A DNA stretch of 64,000 bases, taken from contig NC_085136.1 in NCBI RefSeq assembly GCF_035046485.1, positions 163,491,963 to 163,555,962 of the forward strand. Direction: 5' to 3'. The DNA is from Aedes albopictus. Its lineage: Eukaryota > Arthropoda > Insecta > Diptera > Culicidae. This document shows, in pieces, positions 23,261 through 34,060 of the stretch. Both the position numbers and the translations under genes were made by a program. Within the stretch, counting starts at the first letter, position 1, and each line of letters opens with the position of its first letter. The notes under the pieces are model-generated. The model was not told the origin of the DNA. It made no database searches and worked only from the letters and a program-made list of their open reading frames with translations.

Positions 23261-25487
23261 AAAATTCGTGCTTCAAGATTTTCCCCACATTTTTTTAAGT
23301 TTTTTTTTCTATTGAGAATTTCTACAGAGATTTTTTTTATTTAATTCATTCACAAGATCCTGCAAGATTTTCTTCATAAATTCTTTTATTTATTCCTAAG
23401 GAAATTCCTTTCTCACAGTGATTGCTACAAAACTTACTTTAGAGATCACTTCTGAAATTTCTGCAGAAATTCCATAGGAACTTACTCCAGAGAACCCTAC
23501 GGGACTAAATACAGAAATAATTTCAAAAATTTGTTCACAGATGCATTTATGATTTTTTATGCGGTAATCTGTTTTTTTTTCTTCCAAAGATTCTTTCAAA
23601 AATTTCTGCGGGGATTATTTTTGAGAATTTTTCTATGATTTTTTGTTTTTCGGCATTTTTCTTTTTTCCACAAAATATTATTTTGGAAATTCCTTACAAT
23701 GGCCATTAAAAGTTTATTCAGAGGTTCTTTCGAGATTTTCTGCAGATGTTTTGAGAACTCGTGCAGAAAAGACATTTCTGCAGAGCTTTGTTCATGACTT
23801 CAGATATATTCAGAAATTGTTTTGTATATGTATCTACAGATGTCTGAAAAAAATGATCCAGAGATTCCTTCGATCATTTCTCCATATAATCTATGGATAT
23901 TATTTAAAAAGTGTATATTCTGGAGTAATTTCCTTAAGAATTTTCGAAGTAATATTGGATGAAATTCTCTCGAGAAATTTGTGGAGTAATTCCAAAAATA
24001 TCTAAGCAGGAAATCATAAAGGACCACTGCATAAAAATTTGAAGCAATATTGAAATTAATACCTACAATAATTTTTGGGGGAGAGAAAGAAGGGAAAATT
24101 GAAGAAGGACGAATTTTAGACGAAATTTAGAAATAATCTCCAAAAGAATTCCAGAAAAAAATCTTTTGAGGAACTCACCGAAAAAATCGTGGAGAAATTT
24201 CCAACATAATCTGGGGAAGAATGAATGGAGGAACCTCTGGAAAAAAATCTATAGGTATAACTGGAGAAATAAACAAGGTTTTTTACTGACAATATTTTAA
24301 AGGAATCTGAAGAGCAATGCGGATACGTAAAAAAAACTCTGGGGAAATACGCCCGAAAAATTGTCACCGGAATTTCTGATGGAGTTCTCGAAATTTTTTT
24401 TGATGAATGAACAAAAAAAAACCGTTGAAAAATACTTCGGGATTGTTTTGAAAAAGCTCAAGGAAAACCCTTCGGAAAAAGCTTCTTTCGAGAAATTTCA
24501 CACAGATTCCTTCGTTCATGATAACAGATACTCAGAAATTCATCAAAATATTCGCAAATATATCTTCTAGACTCTTTTGGGAATTGATTCAAATTAATCA
24601 TCAGAAATTTATTCACAGCTTCTTTCGGGATTTTCTTTTCAGATTTTTCGGGATTTCGGAATATCAGGAATATCTCCAAAGATTTCTTCGTTTGTCCCCC
24701 TGATTTTTTTCCAGTATTTCCTCCACTCCTTTTGAGAATTTTTCAAAAACATTCCTCGCTCAATCTTCCATAAATTTCTCCGAGAATGTATCTAGACATC
24801 TTCGTTCATTCATCCTGACATTCCCAAGGAAATTCCTCCAGATTTTTTCGGGAATTTTTCCAGTGATACATATGAGAATTTCCGCACACTTTCCATCAAG
24901 AATAACACAAGAAAATGCTTTGTTAGTTTATCCAGAAATAAATTTGAAATTTTATTTAAAGATTTCCCTCAGAAATTCCTTTGTTTGGATTTCCAGATGT
25001 TCTTTCATAAATTTCTCTTGGATTTGTTCCGGAAATTCCTCAGGAGATTTTTGCGGGATATCGTCTGGAGAATATTTTGAAAATTAGTTTCCTTCTGGAG
25101 TTTTTGCACAAATTATTTCGTTTTTTCCACCAGGGAGTATTTTTAAAATTCTTTCAAATATTCCCTAAGAATTTTATTCAGAGCTTCTTTCGGAATTTCC
25201 TCTTGAGATATTTCGCTAAATATTCCAGAAACTTCTCGAAAGATATTTTTCGAAATAGATGTAGAGATTCTACAGGAAAAACTCCAGAAAATCCTTAGCG
25301 AATTACTTCTTAGATTACTTCAAAATTTCGTCATGCCAATATCTTTATTTTTCCTTATGTTGAAAATTCTTCACATATTTCTCCAAGTTTTTCCCCACAA
25401 ATCCCTTTGTTAATGGCTTTAGAGATTCCTGTGAGATTTTTTTTCAGAATCCGAAAAATATTTTATAACTTCATTCACAGAATGACA

Positions 25488-25638
25488 CCCCAGCTAACAC
25501 AAAGTCTTATATGTAGTTGAATAGGATGCTAAAGTGGAGGTGCGTACATGCTTCCATTTAACCGCGTGTAAAGTGTGCGTATTTCGCCTCCACTTTTGCA
25601 TCCTATTCAACATCATATGCGATCATGTGTTGACTGGG
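25488..25638. mobile_element. MITE with CCCAGC/TCAACACA ends
   Basis: The left end CCCAGCTAACACAAAGTCTT and the right end (complement CCCAGTCAACACATGATCGC) continue inward through ATGTTGAATAGGATGC and AAAGTGGAGG on both arms, pairing over about 60 bp. A possible ACA target duplication flanks it. Confidence 0.8.
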
Positions 25639-26501
25639 ACAACAATTTAACACAAATTATGTCGTTCTTTCCTTAAGATATTTTTCAGGAAATTTCTCCT
25701 CAGATCTTTACAAAGATTGAGCGACAATTTTCTTCGGGAATGTTCTCACAAATTTCTTTTTTTATTTCTCCAGAGATGTTTTTTTTTTTTGAAACTCATT
25801 CCAACATACCATCGAAAATTTATTCTGAAATTCTTTGGAGATTTCTTCCAAAGATTTCAGATTTTTTTATACATTTCTCCAAAGATCTTTTCGTTTATGT
25901 CTTATACGATTATCAATTGAAAATTTCACCAGAAATTATTTTGAGAACTACTTTAAGAATTTCCCCAGAACTTTATTTTTTGTTTCTCCAGAAATAGCTT
26001 CGGATATGTATCCACAAATTTTTAAGACAATTGCTCCAGACACATTCATTCTAAAGACATTCTTCCAGTAGTGCAAGTAATTTTTATGATTTCTTTTTTC
26101 TGTGATTATAATACTTCATCCACAATTTCATTCGCGAATATTTCCACAAATTCCTTTGTCCAGAGATTGTTTTAGGAATTCTTTGAAATACTTCATCGAA
26201 AATTTCTTCAGAGTTTTTTCTGGGATTTCCTCCAGATTTTTTTTTGAATTTTTCCAGAGGACAATTTGAAAATATTCTACAATTCGTTCAAAATTATAAA
26301 TATCAACAAAATTGTTTTGTTCAATCCTCCTAATAATCCTTCGAGTATGTATCTAGATTTTTGATAAAAAAAAATACTACACAGATACCAAAAAATTGTT
26401 TTAGAGATTCATTGGGAAATTTATCCACAATTTCCTCAAAATTTTCCCACAGATTTTTTTTTGATAAAAAAAATACTACACAGATACCAAAAAATTGTTT
26501 T

Positions 26502-27113
26502 TTGTAATTACGTTGTGAAAAGTTTAACTTTTCAATTGGATGAAGTATGCCGAAATGGCCTACTTTTCAACACTAATGCAAGTGTGCCGAAAAGTATTAC
26601 TTTTCGGCACTCTTAAGAGTACTGAAAAGTAGCACTTTTCGGCAACTTTTGCCAGCACACACTTTTTGCATTCTGACGTACCTTCTGTAGATCCAGATGC
26701 TGCTTCTACATACACTGAGCAGCTCGAATCCGAATCGGGATGGTTTCAAACTGTAAATCAAATGTAGAAGCAGTTTCTGAAACTTCTTCTGCTTACGCCA
26801 AAACACAACTGCTTGACGACGGAGCTCGTTCGTTGATGACAACTACTACCTATACCATAGCCTACCTGATTGAACAAAAACAAACTACGCTAACGAGCAC
26901 GTGGTCCCTCCTGAAACATGTTTGTTCAGCTAGAAATTATTTAACTGAATTGGCAATTTTCGTAATTACAAAAAATGTTGTATGCAACTCGTTGCAAAAC
27001 TCGATTTTTTCAGCACTCGTCGTAATTATCCAACTCGGCAAGCCTCGTTGGATAAATGTACGACTCGTGCTGAAAAAATCATCATTTTGCAACTTGTTGC
27101 ATAAATAACTATT
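26502..27113. mobile_element. About 612-bp inserted element with palindromic right part
   Basis: The boundaries are shown by the host sequence. A segment of about 95 bp (26363-26459) is present intact and again as a second copy that is split at ...ATTGTTTT | AGAGATTCATTGGG by this insert. The ends include TTTGTAATTACG at the left, and a TAATTACAAAAAATG occurs in the middle. The left part repeats GCCGAAAAGTA, and the right part (26975-27105) is an inverted repeat with TGCAACTCGTTGCA and GCACTCGTCGTA against the inverse. The 122-codon frame inside has no family signature. Confidence 0.75.
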
Positions 27114-28026
27114 AGAGATTCATTGGGAAATTTATCCACAATTTCCTCAAAATTTTCCCACAGATTTCTTCGTTCACAAAACCAGAGATTCTTTCGGAGA
27201 TTTTTTAGGTATTCCTCAAAGTATTCAAAAAATGTCTTTAGTAATTTCAAAAATGTCTTCGAAAATATAATCATAGTTTTTTGCGAGAATTTCTTCAGAG
27301 ATTCCTTCGCTCAGTTTTCCAGATGGGAATTCTTCTGGAGATTATTTTAAAAATTAGACTCCATCTGGAATATCCCCACAAATTACTCCGTTTTTTTCCT
27401 TCAGAGAGTAGAATTTTAGCAAAGAATAAAAATAGAAAGAATGTCAACTCTTGCCTTTTTCTATATGCAAACGACAAGTGACAAGACAAGTGGTGCTCTC
27501 TAAGCGTATCAAGGTGGAAGCTCTCTGTAACAGTGTTCGTGATTTGGCATACGCGAAGGTGGTTTTGCGTATGTTTTAGTATCCGCATACAATCAGTAAC
27601 GCACATATTCCCTCAAAACTTTCTCTAGAGACTTTTTTCTTCTTCTGTATTTCCTCCACATGTTATTCCACAAATTCCTCCAAGAAATCATACTGTTTTC
27701 CATCTTTCAGAAATTGCTACGGGATTGTATCCAGAAGTTTCTCAGAGAATAACTCCAGAGATTTCTATGAGAATTTCTTTTCAGATTCGTAAGGAAATTC
27801 TGCCACAGATATTTCGGAAAAGTTTCCAAATATTCATTTGAGAATAGCTGCACAGCTTCCTTCAAGAAAATCATTTCAGCGATTCATTCGTTCATAGCTC
27901 CATATATTTCTTCGGAAATTTTCAAATTAATTCTTCATTTATTCCTTCAGAGAATATTCAATAAATTCTTTCAAATACACCATTGCAAATCCAGGTTTTT
28001 TTCCGGGATTTCCTCCATATTAAGGC

Positions 28027-28143
28027 GTATGAATGAAGCCGAGTAAATTTTCTTTACTAAATCTATGTGAAGCCGTGGAACAAATCTCTGTGAATCTTCA
28101 CAGAGATCTGAGTAAAGAGTATTTACTCAGTTTTATTCATATG
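28027..28143. mobile_element. About 117-bp hairpin element
   Basis: Outer arms GTATGAATGAAGCCGAGTAA and the inverse ACTCAGTTTTATTCATAT pair, and a second smaller hairpin (ATCTCTGTGAATCTTCACAGAG) lies at the centre. Probably a small MITE in satellite. Confidence 0.6.
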
Positions 28144-28440
28144 GCTTATTGTTTGAAAATTCCTCCAGACATTTATTTCATAATTGCTCCAACAAAATTG
28201 TTTTATTCAATCATCCTGAAATTGTTTAGTGAATATTCCTAAAACAAATACTGCAAAGATTCCAGAGAATTGTTTTAGAGAATTCTTCGAACATTTTTCC
28301 ACAGATTTCTTCAATGATTTCCCAAGAATATTCTGTGTTCAATTCTCCAGAAATTCCTTCGAAATGTCTGGAGATATTCTCTTAGAAATCTTTGCATATA
28401 TTATGCAGAGATTTCTGAGGGAATTACTCTAGTCTAGACT

Positions 28441-28549
28441 ATTAGCGTGCGCAGGGTTCTTGCTTAGGGGGGGGGGGGGTCACTACAATGATGGTGCAAT
28501 ATATGATCATGGTGCAAAATAAAATCATGGTGTTACACGCAATATGAAT
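28441..28549. other. G-homopolymer and short tandem sequence before a SINE
   Basis: A run of 13 or more G lies at about 28469, then ATGGTGCAATATATGATCATGG and near repeats. Low-complexity sequence; no gene. Confidence 0.5.
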
Positions 28550-28560
28550 TCCCAAAAAGG

Positions 28561-28729
28561 TGGGATGGTTAGAACACTTGACTATCACGCTGAGGACCTG
28601 GGATCGAATCCCACTCCCGACAAACTCACAAAAATGTGGGTTCTTCCTTCGGAAGGGAAGTAAAGCGTGGGTCCCGAGATGAACTAGCCTAGGGCTAAAA
28701 ATCTCGTTAATACAGAAAGCAAAAAAAAA
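28561..28729 (+). mobile_element. Feilai-type tRNA-derived SINE, 5' truncated
   Basis: GGTTAGAACACTTGACTATC and the B-box-like GGATCGAATCC are followed by the family body (CTTCCTTCGGAAGGGAAGTA, GGGTCCCGAGATGAAC, CTCGTTAATACAGA) and an A-rich tail. An 11-bp target duplication, TCCCAAAAAGG, flanks it at 28550-28560 and 28730-28740. It matches the copy at 43117-43298 in opposite orientation. The family name is from memory of Aedes SINEs. Confidence 0.85.
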
Positions 28730-28740
28730 TCCCAAAAAGG

Positions 28741-28857
28741 GATTTCAACATGCTGTGGTGCTAACATCGCCTAGTACTTCACATTTCACATTGGCATTCT
28801 AGAGAAGGCTTCGGATAGTGATGATTTCAAGGCAATGCAAAACTTCAATAAGAAGTC
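28741..28857. other. Unassigned sequence between SINE and insertion
   Basis: No satellite phase and no gene; it may belong to an older element. Confidence 0.3.
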
Positions 28858-28888
28858 ATTATCACGACTCTTATAAATTTTTATAAAC

Positions 28889-30003
28889 CCTGGGCTTGGA
28901 TTATATCTTCCAGGAAGCTTTGAATTCAGGCATGTGGCCGATGTGCTTTGCAGTAATGATTGGAATAGCTGAATGTATAATCAATGGCAAACAATTCTTT
29001 AAAAATTCATCTGATATAGTTATACTGATCATGCTGCTGCATAGTACATCGAACATTTGTCGAAGTCATTTATGTGCCGGGATAATATAAATCCAAGTTG
29101 GTGAGAATATTACAAACTGAGGGAGGATAATAGGCCCAGTCAGACCCCTGAATGGGCAATGTGGGTTAGTGTATGGGAATGCCATTGAAGGTTTGTAATA
29201 TTCTCCGAGGCTTTCGAAATCCAACAGGGCGCGTCCCCGGGTTGCGGATAGGGGGAAAAGGGAGATTTTTCGCATTTGTACTGTAATCAGCCAATGTGAT
29301 ATTATCTCCTATGGTGTTGTAGTGCGAATGAATGATCTCATTCTATGGGAATTCGAACCTTGTAATGTATTGTTTATTAACTCCAATTTTCTAAGCTTGA
29401 CAAGGTTTTGAAGACAAACATGCGATGAGAGAATTGCCTAATAGGAAAGTCACATCAGCAAAGCTTTTACATATGCAAATGCTATCCATGGGGTCATGTC
29501 TAGCATTTTTTTTTTCTTTTTTTAATATGTATGGCAATGACTGGTTCTTACCTAGCAGGGGTACTACAAGACCACGCGGACAATTCGATTAAAGGCTTAA
29601 TTGGGGATAATATATTTTCCAGAACTGAAGGGACATTTTTTCCGGGGTGACTGGCGAGTCGGAGAGGGTAGAAGTTTCCGTTTGTTATCATTGACAAAAT
29701 AAACAATCGGGCGCTTTTTCTTTCTTTGACTTGCTTGGCATTTTGTGGATTATTGTTTTTTTGGTTTTGGAAGGTATGCGATTCACTATTGAGCCTTAAA
29801 ATTATTTTGCATCTGAATAGCATTGATATTGTTAAGTCTGTACCAACACCCTAATCCCATACAAAAATACCCTTTTCCTATCCCATGGCGTTTATGTGGT
29901 CAGCAAAGACTATTCAGCCATTACCCCTCCTTATCATCGGCTTTGGACTGACTTGCGCTCTCATTGCCCCACCAAATGCTGCAAAATGAAAAATGAAAAG
30001 GAA
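28889..30003 (+). mobile_element. About 1.1-kb insertion flanked by 31-bp direct repeats; probable 5'-truncated non-LTR element
   Basis: The 31-bp sequence starting ATTATCACGACTCTTATAAA occurs at 28858-28888 and exactly again at 30004-30034. Just before the right copy is AAATGAAAAATGAAAAGG, a simple A-rich tail like the 3' ends of some non-LTR elements. Long target duplications, a 3' tail and no terminal inverted repeats fit target-primed reverse transcription of a 5'-truncated element. No RT or other coding domain is visible, so this would be 3' untranslated sequence only. A deletion between two copies of a longer element is an alternative. Confidence 0.6.
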
Positions 30004-30034
30004 ATTATCACGACTCTTATAAATTTTTATAAAC

Positions 30035-30184
30035 GTATCATATACAATTGAAAAAATATACAAAATTATTAATTATACAAAAAAAATAAAGACGTTGTGA
30101 AAGAATTTCAATCTCGGACAATAAGAAATGCTAGAGTTAGCGAAGACTCCATAGATTCAGTCAGAATTCTGACAGAATCGGAAT
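30035..30184. other. AT-rich unassigned sequence
   Basis: No feature seen. Confidence 0.3.
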
Positions 30185-30524
30185 CCTTGTTGCAATTCAA
30201 AATGCCTCCAGGATTTCTTCAGAAAATCCTTATGGAATTTCTGCCGGAACTCTTCCACGGATTCCTCCAGGATTTTCTAGAAATATCACCAGGAAGCCTA
30301 GTATATTTCTCTAGAAATTCCTCTAAAAATCCCTTCAGGAATTCCTCCAGTAAATACTCCAGAGATTCCTCCTTAAATTGCATCTCGGAAAAATCCTCTA
30401 CGAATGTCTGCCAAAATTCCTTCAATATTTCCTCCAGGGATTCCTCTAGAAAATCCTAAAGATTTTTTTTAAGGAACTCTTTCAGGAAATCCTCCTGGGA
30501 TTTCTCGAGAATTGATTCCTGGGA

Positions 30525-30805
30525 GGGCCCATATAGCCGAGGCGGTAAACGCACGGGTATTCAGCATGACCATGCTGAGGGTGACGGGTTCTATTCCCGG
30601 TCGGTCCAGGATCTTTTCGTAAAGGAAATTTCCTTGACTTCCTTGGGCATAGAGTATCTTCGTGCCTGCCACACGATATACACATGCAAAATGGTCATTG
30701 GCAGACGAAGCTCTCAGTTAATAACTGTGGAAGTGCTCATAGAACACTAAGCTGAGAAGCAGGCTTTGTTCCATTGAGGACGTTACGCCAAGAAGAGAGA
30801 GAGAG
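30525..30805 (+). mobile_element. tRNA-derived SINE with 12-bp target duplication
   Basis: The head GCCCATATAGCCGAGGCGGT and the B-box region GACGGGTTCTATTCCCGGTC (one base off GGTTCGATTCC) are tRNA-like. The body contains TTCCTTGACTTCCTTGGGCA, ATATACACATGCAAAATGG and CTAAGCTGAGAAGCAGGCTT, and the 3' end is AAGAGAGAGAGA. TGATTCCTGGGA is present at 30513-30524 and 30806-30817, so the insertion is cleanly delimited inside satellite DNA. I recognise it as a very common Aedes SINE; a Gecko-like identity is possible but not certain. Confidence 0.9.
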
Positions 30806-33657
30806 TGATTCCTGGGATTCATCCATGAATTTATTCAGAAATTCCTTAAAAAATGATCCACAAAAATGCTTTCCGAAATATTTCCTCCAGAAATCCCACA
30901 AAGAACTCATCCAAGAATGTCGCCATTATTTCCTCCAGGGATTCATCCAGAAAATCCTCTGAGAATTTCTACCAGAATTCCTTCGGAGAATCCTGAAGGA
31001 ATGTCTCCCGGAACTCTTCCAAGAATTCCTCCAGGGAAACCTCCATGGATTCCTCCAGGAATTTCTCCAGGATTTCCTTCAGATATTTATCCATGAATTT
31101 CTCCATGGATTCCTCCAGATAATCCTAAAGCAATTTTTCAGGAAACTCTTTCAGGAATTCCTCCAGAGATTGCTGCAAGAATTCCTCCAGAAAATTCTCT
31201 AGGAATTTTCGCCAGAATTCCTCCAGAAATTCCTCACGGATTTCCCAGAAAACCCTAAAGCAATTTTTCACTAAGCTTATCCTCGAGATATTGCTCCATG
31301 GATTCCTTCAGGAATTTCTCCAGGAATTTCTTCGGGAATTCCTCCAGAGAATCCTGAAGGAATGTCTCTCGGAACTCTTCCAAGAATTCCTCCAGAAATT
31401 TCTCCAGGAATTCTTTCAGAAATTCGTCCATTGATTCCTTCAGGAATTTCTTCACGGATTCCTCCAGATAATCCTAAAGCAATTTTACAGGAAACTCTTC
31501 CAGGAATTCCTCCAGAGATTGCTGCCGGAATATATCCAGAAAATTCTCTAGAAATTTCCGCCAGAATTCCTTCATTATTCCTCACGGATTCTTCCAGAAA
31601 ACCCTAAAGGAATTTTTCGCTTAACTTTTCCAGGAATTCCTAGAGGGATTCATCCATGAATTTCTTCAAAAATTTTTAAAAAAAAACCTTCAGAAAATCC
31701 TTGAGAAATTCCTCCAGACATTCCTCCAGAAAGCCTTTAATATTTGTTTAGATATTTTTTAAGAATTCCTCCAGGAATTCATCTAGTTATTTCTGCAGGA
31801 ATTCATCAATTCTTCAAAAAAAAAAATATTCAAGAATTTCTCCAGAAATACCTCCTGGCATGCATACAGGGATTCATCCAGGCATTTCTCCAGGGATTCT
31901 TTAAGGAATTCTTCAGGTATTCCTCCAGAAAATCATCCAGGAATTTCTCCTGGAATTTCACCAGGAATTCCTACAAGAATTGCTCCTAGAAATCCTCCAG
32001 GAAGCCCAAAATATTACTCCAAAAATACTTCAAAGATTCTTTGGGAAATTCCTCCAGTAATTCATCTATTCATTCCTCCATAAAATCTTTCAGAAATTCC
32101 TTCTGATATACCTCCAGGAACATCTACAGGGATTTCTCTAGGAATTTCTGCAGGGATTTCTCCAGGAATTCCTTCACGGATTTCTTCAGAAAATCTTTAA
32201 ACAAATCTCCCAAAACTCTTCCAGGATTTTCTCGAGATATTGCTCTAGGATTTCCTCCATGGATTTCTTCAGATTTTTTTTTATGATATTTTTTCAGGAA
32301 TTCCTCCACGAGTTTCTTCTCGAATTCCTACAGGGAATCAATTAATATCTTCAGATATTCATCAAAAATCCTGGAATTCTATCAGAAATTCCTCGAAGAG
32401 TTTCTCTTAGAATTCCTCCAGAAATACCTCCAGGAATTCTTCCAGAGATTTATCCTGAAATTTCTCCAGGAAGTCTACCACGGATTCCTTTGAGAACACC
32501 TCGAGTGGTTGTACCAGAAATTCCTTCAGGGATTCCTCCTTTAATTCCTCCAGGGATTCCTCCAGAAATTTCTCCTCGGATTTCTCCAGAAAGGGATTGC
32601 TCCTGATTTTTTTCTAGGGATTCCTCCTGAAAATACACCAGGAATTCCTCTTAAAATTCCTTCAAGAACTTCTCCGGGAATTCATTCACGGATTTTTTTC
32701 AGGAATTCTTTTACGGATTTCTCCTGCAATCCTTCCAGGGGTTCCTCCAGGAATTTCTCCAGAATCTTTTCCATGAATTTCTTCAGGAATTCCTCCAGGG
32801 ATGCATTAATGAATTTCTTCAGTAATTACTAAAAAATCTCCAGGAATTCCTTCAAAAATTCTTCGAGAAGTTCCTTCAGACATTCCTCCAGAAATATCTC
32901 CAGGAAGCCTCGTATATTTCTTAAGAAATTCAACAAATAATTTCTCCAGGAATTCCTCCAGTTAATATCCCAGAAATTCTTCTGTGTGAAGAATTAGCAA
33001 TAAGTTAAAATTCACAAATACAAAGAAATTAAAAAAAAAAAAGAAATTCTTCTAGAAATTCCTCTAGAAATACCTATACTATACCTATACGGGAATTCTT
33101 CAACAGATTCCTCCTGAAATTTCTTTTAGGAAAAAATCCACCAAGAATGTCTACCAGAATTTCTCCAACATTTCCTCCAATAATTGCTCAACGGATTCCT
33201 CCAGAAAATCCTTAATATTTTTTTCAAGAAACTCTTCCAGGAACTTTTCCAGGATTCCTCGAGAAATTCCAACAGGGATTCCTCCAGGAATCCCTCAAAG
33301 AATTTATTCAGGAATTTCTCCAGGGATTCATCCATGAATTTATTCAAAAATGCCTCCAAAAATTCCTCCAGGAATTCTTTCAGAAATTTCTCGAGGAGTT
33401 CCTCCAAAAATTCATCCTGGAAGCTCCAAAAAATTCTCAAGAAATCCATCAAAGAACTCCTGCAGGAATTCCTCCAGAAATTCCGCCATTATTTCCTCCA
33501 GGAATTCATTCAGAAAATCCTCCAGAAATTCCTCCACAAATTCCTTCGGGAATTCCTCCAAAAATACTTCCAGGAATTCCTCCAGGGATACCTCCAGCAA
33601 ATTTTACAGGAATTTCTACAAGAATTCTTCCGGAATGTCAGGAATGTCTCCCGCAAG

Positions 33658-34060
33658 CAAGGTTGCGACCATTCATTTGCAAAGATTTACATTCATTTGC
33701 TCTTATCTCAGTTCAGAAGCATGCTATCGAAAAACAATGTATGGATGAATTTAACCTTGTCATTTTATCTGAAAGTTTGCCGAATAACGTTGGCGTCGCA
33801 AACGTATACCAAAGTCGTGAGCGAGCTGTGAAGGCAACTCTCCTCGCGATGAATGTAAATTACATTCACGCTGTGGAAAGTTGCCTTCACAGCTCGCTCA
33901 CGACTTTGGTATGCGTGTGCGACTTCTACTCTATTCGGCAAACTTTCAGATAAAACTACAAGGGTAAATTCACCCATACATTGTTTTTCGATAGCATGCT
34001 TCGGAACTGAGATAATAGCAAATGAATGTAAATCTTTGAAAATGAATGGTCGCAACCTTG
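33658..34060. mobile_element. 403-bp palindromic MITE with 8-bp target duplication
   Basis: Terminal inverted repeats start CAAGGTTGCGACCATTCATT, and pairing continues almost to the centre (AATGTAAATTACATT). The exact 8-bp repeat CCCGCAAG lies at 33650-33657 and 34061-34068. An 8-bp duplication is the hallmark of hAT (also P) transposition, so this is probably a non-autonomous hAT-type element; there is no transposase sequence to prove it. The host is satellite on both sides. Confidence 0.9.

Larger units (their letters stand above)
23261..28440. repeat. Old AT-rich satellite with several insertions
   Basis: Strongly diverged 12-bp satellite (ATTTCTCCAGAGATTCC-like). A patch of reversed polarity lies at about 24040-24370 (GAGGAAC, GGAGAAATT forms). 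It hosts the elements at 25488-25638, 26502-27113 and 28027-28143. Positions 27400-27610 contain a non-satellite patch (GTGACAAGACAAGTGGTGCT) that I cannot identify. Reading frames are satellite by-products. Confidence 0.7.

Noticed and set aside
26740..27108. 122-codon frame in the inserted element
   Set aside because: Its second half is the palindromic repeat and no family is recognisable.
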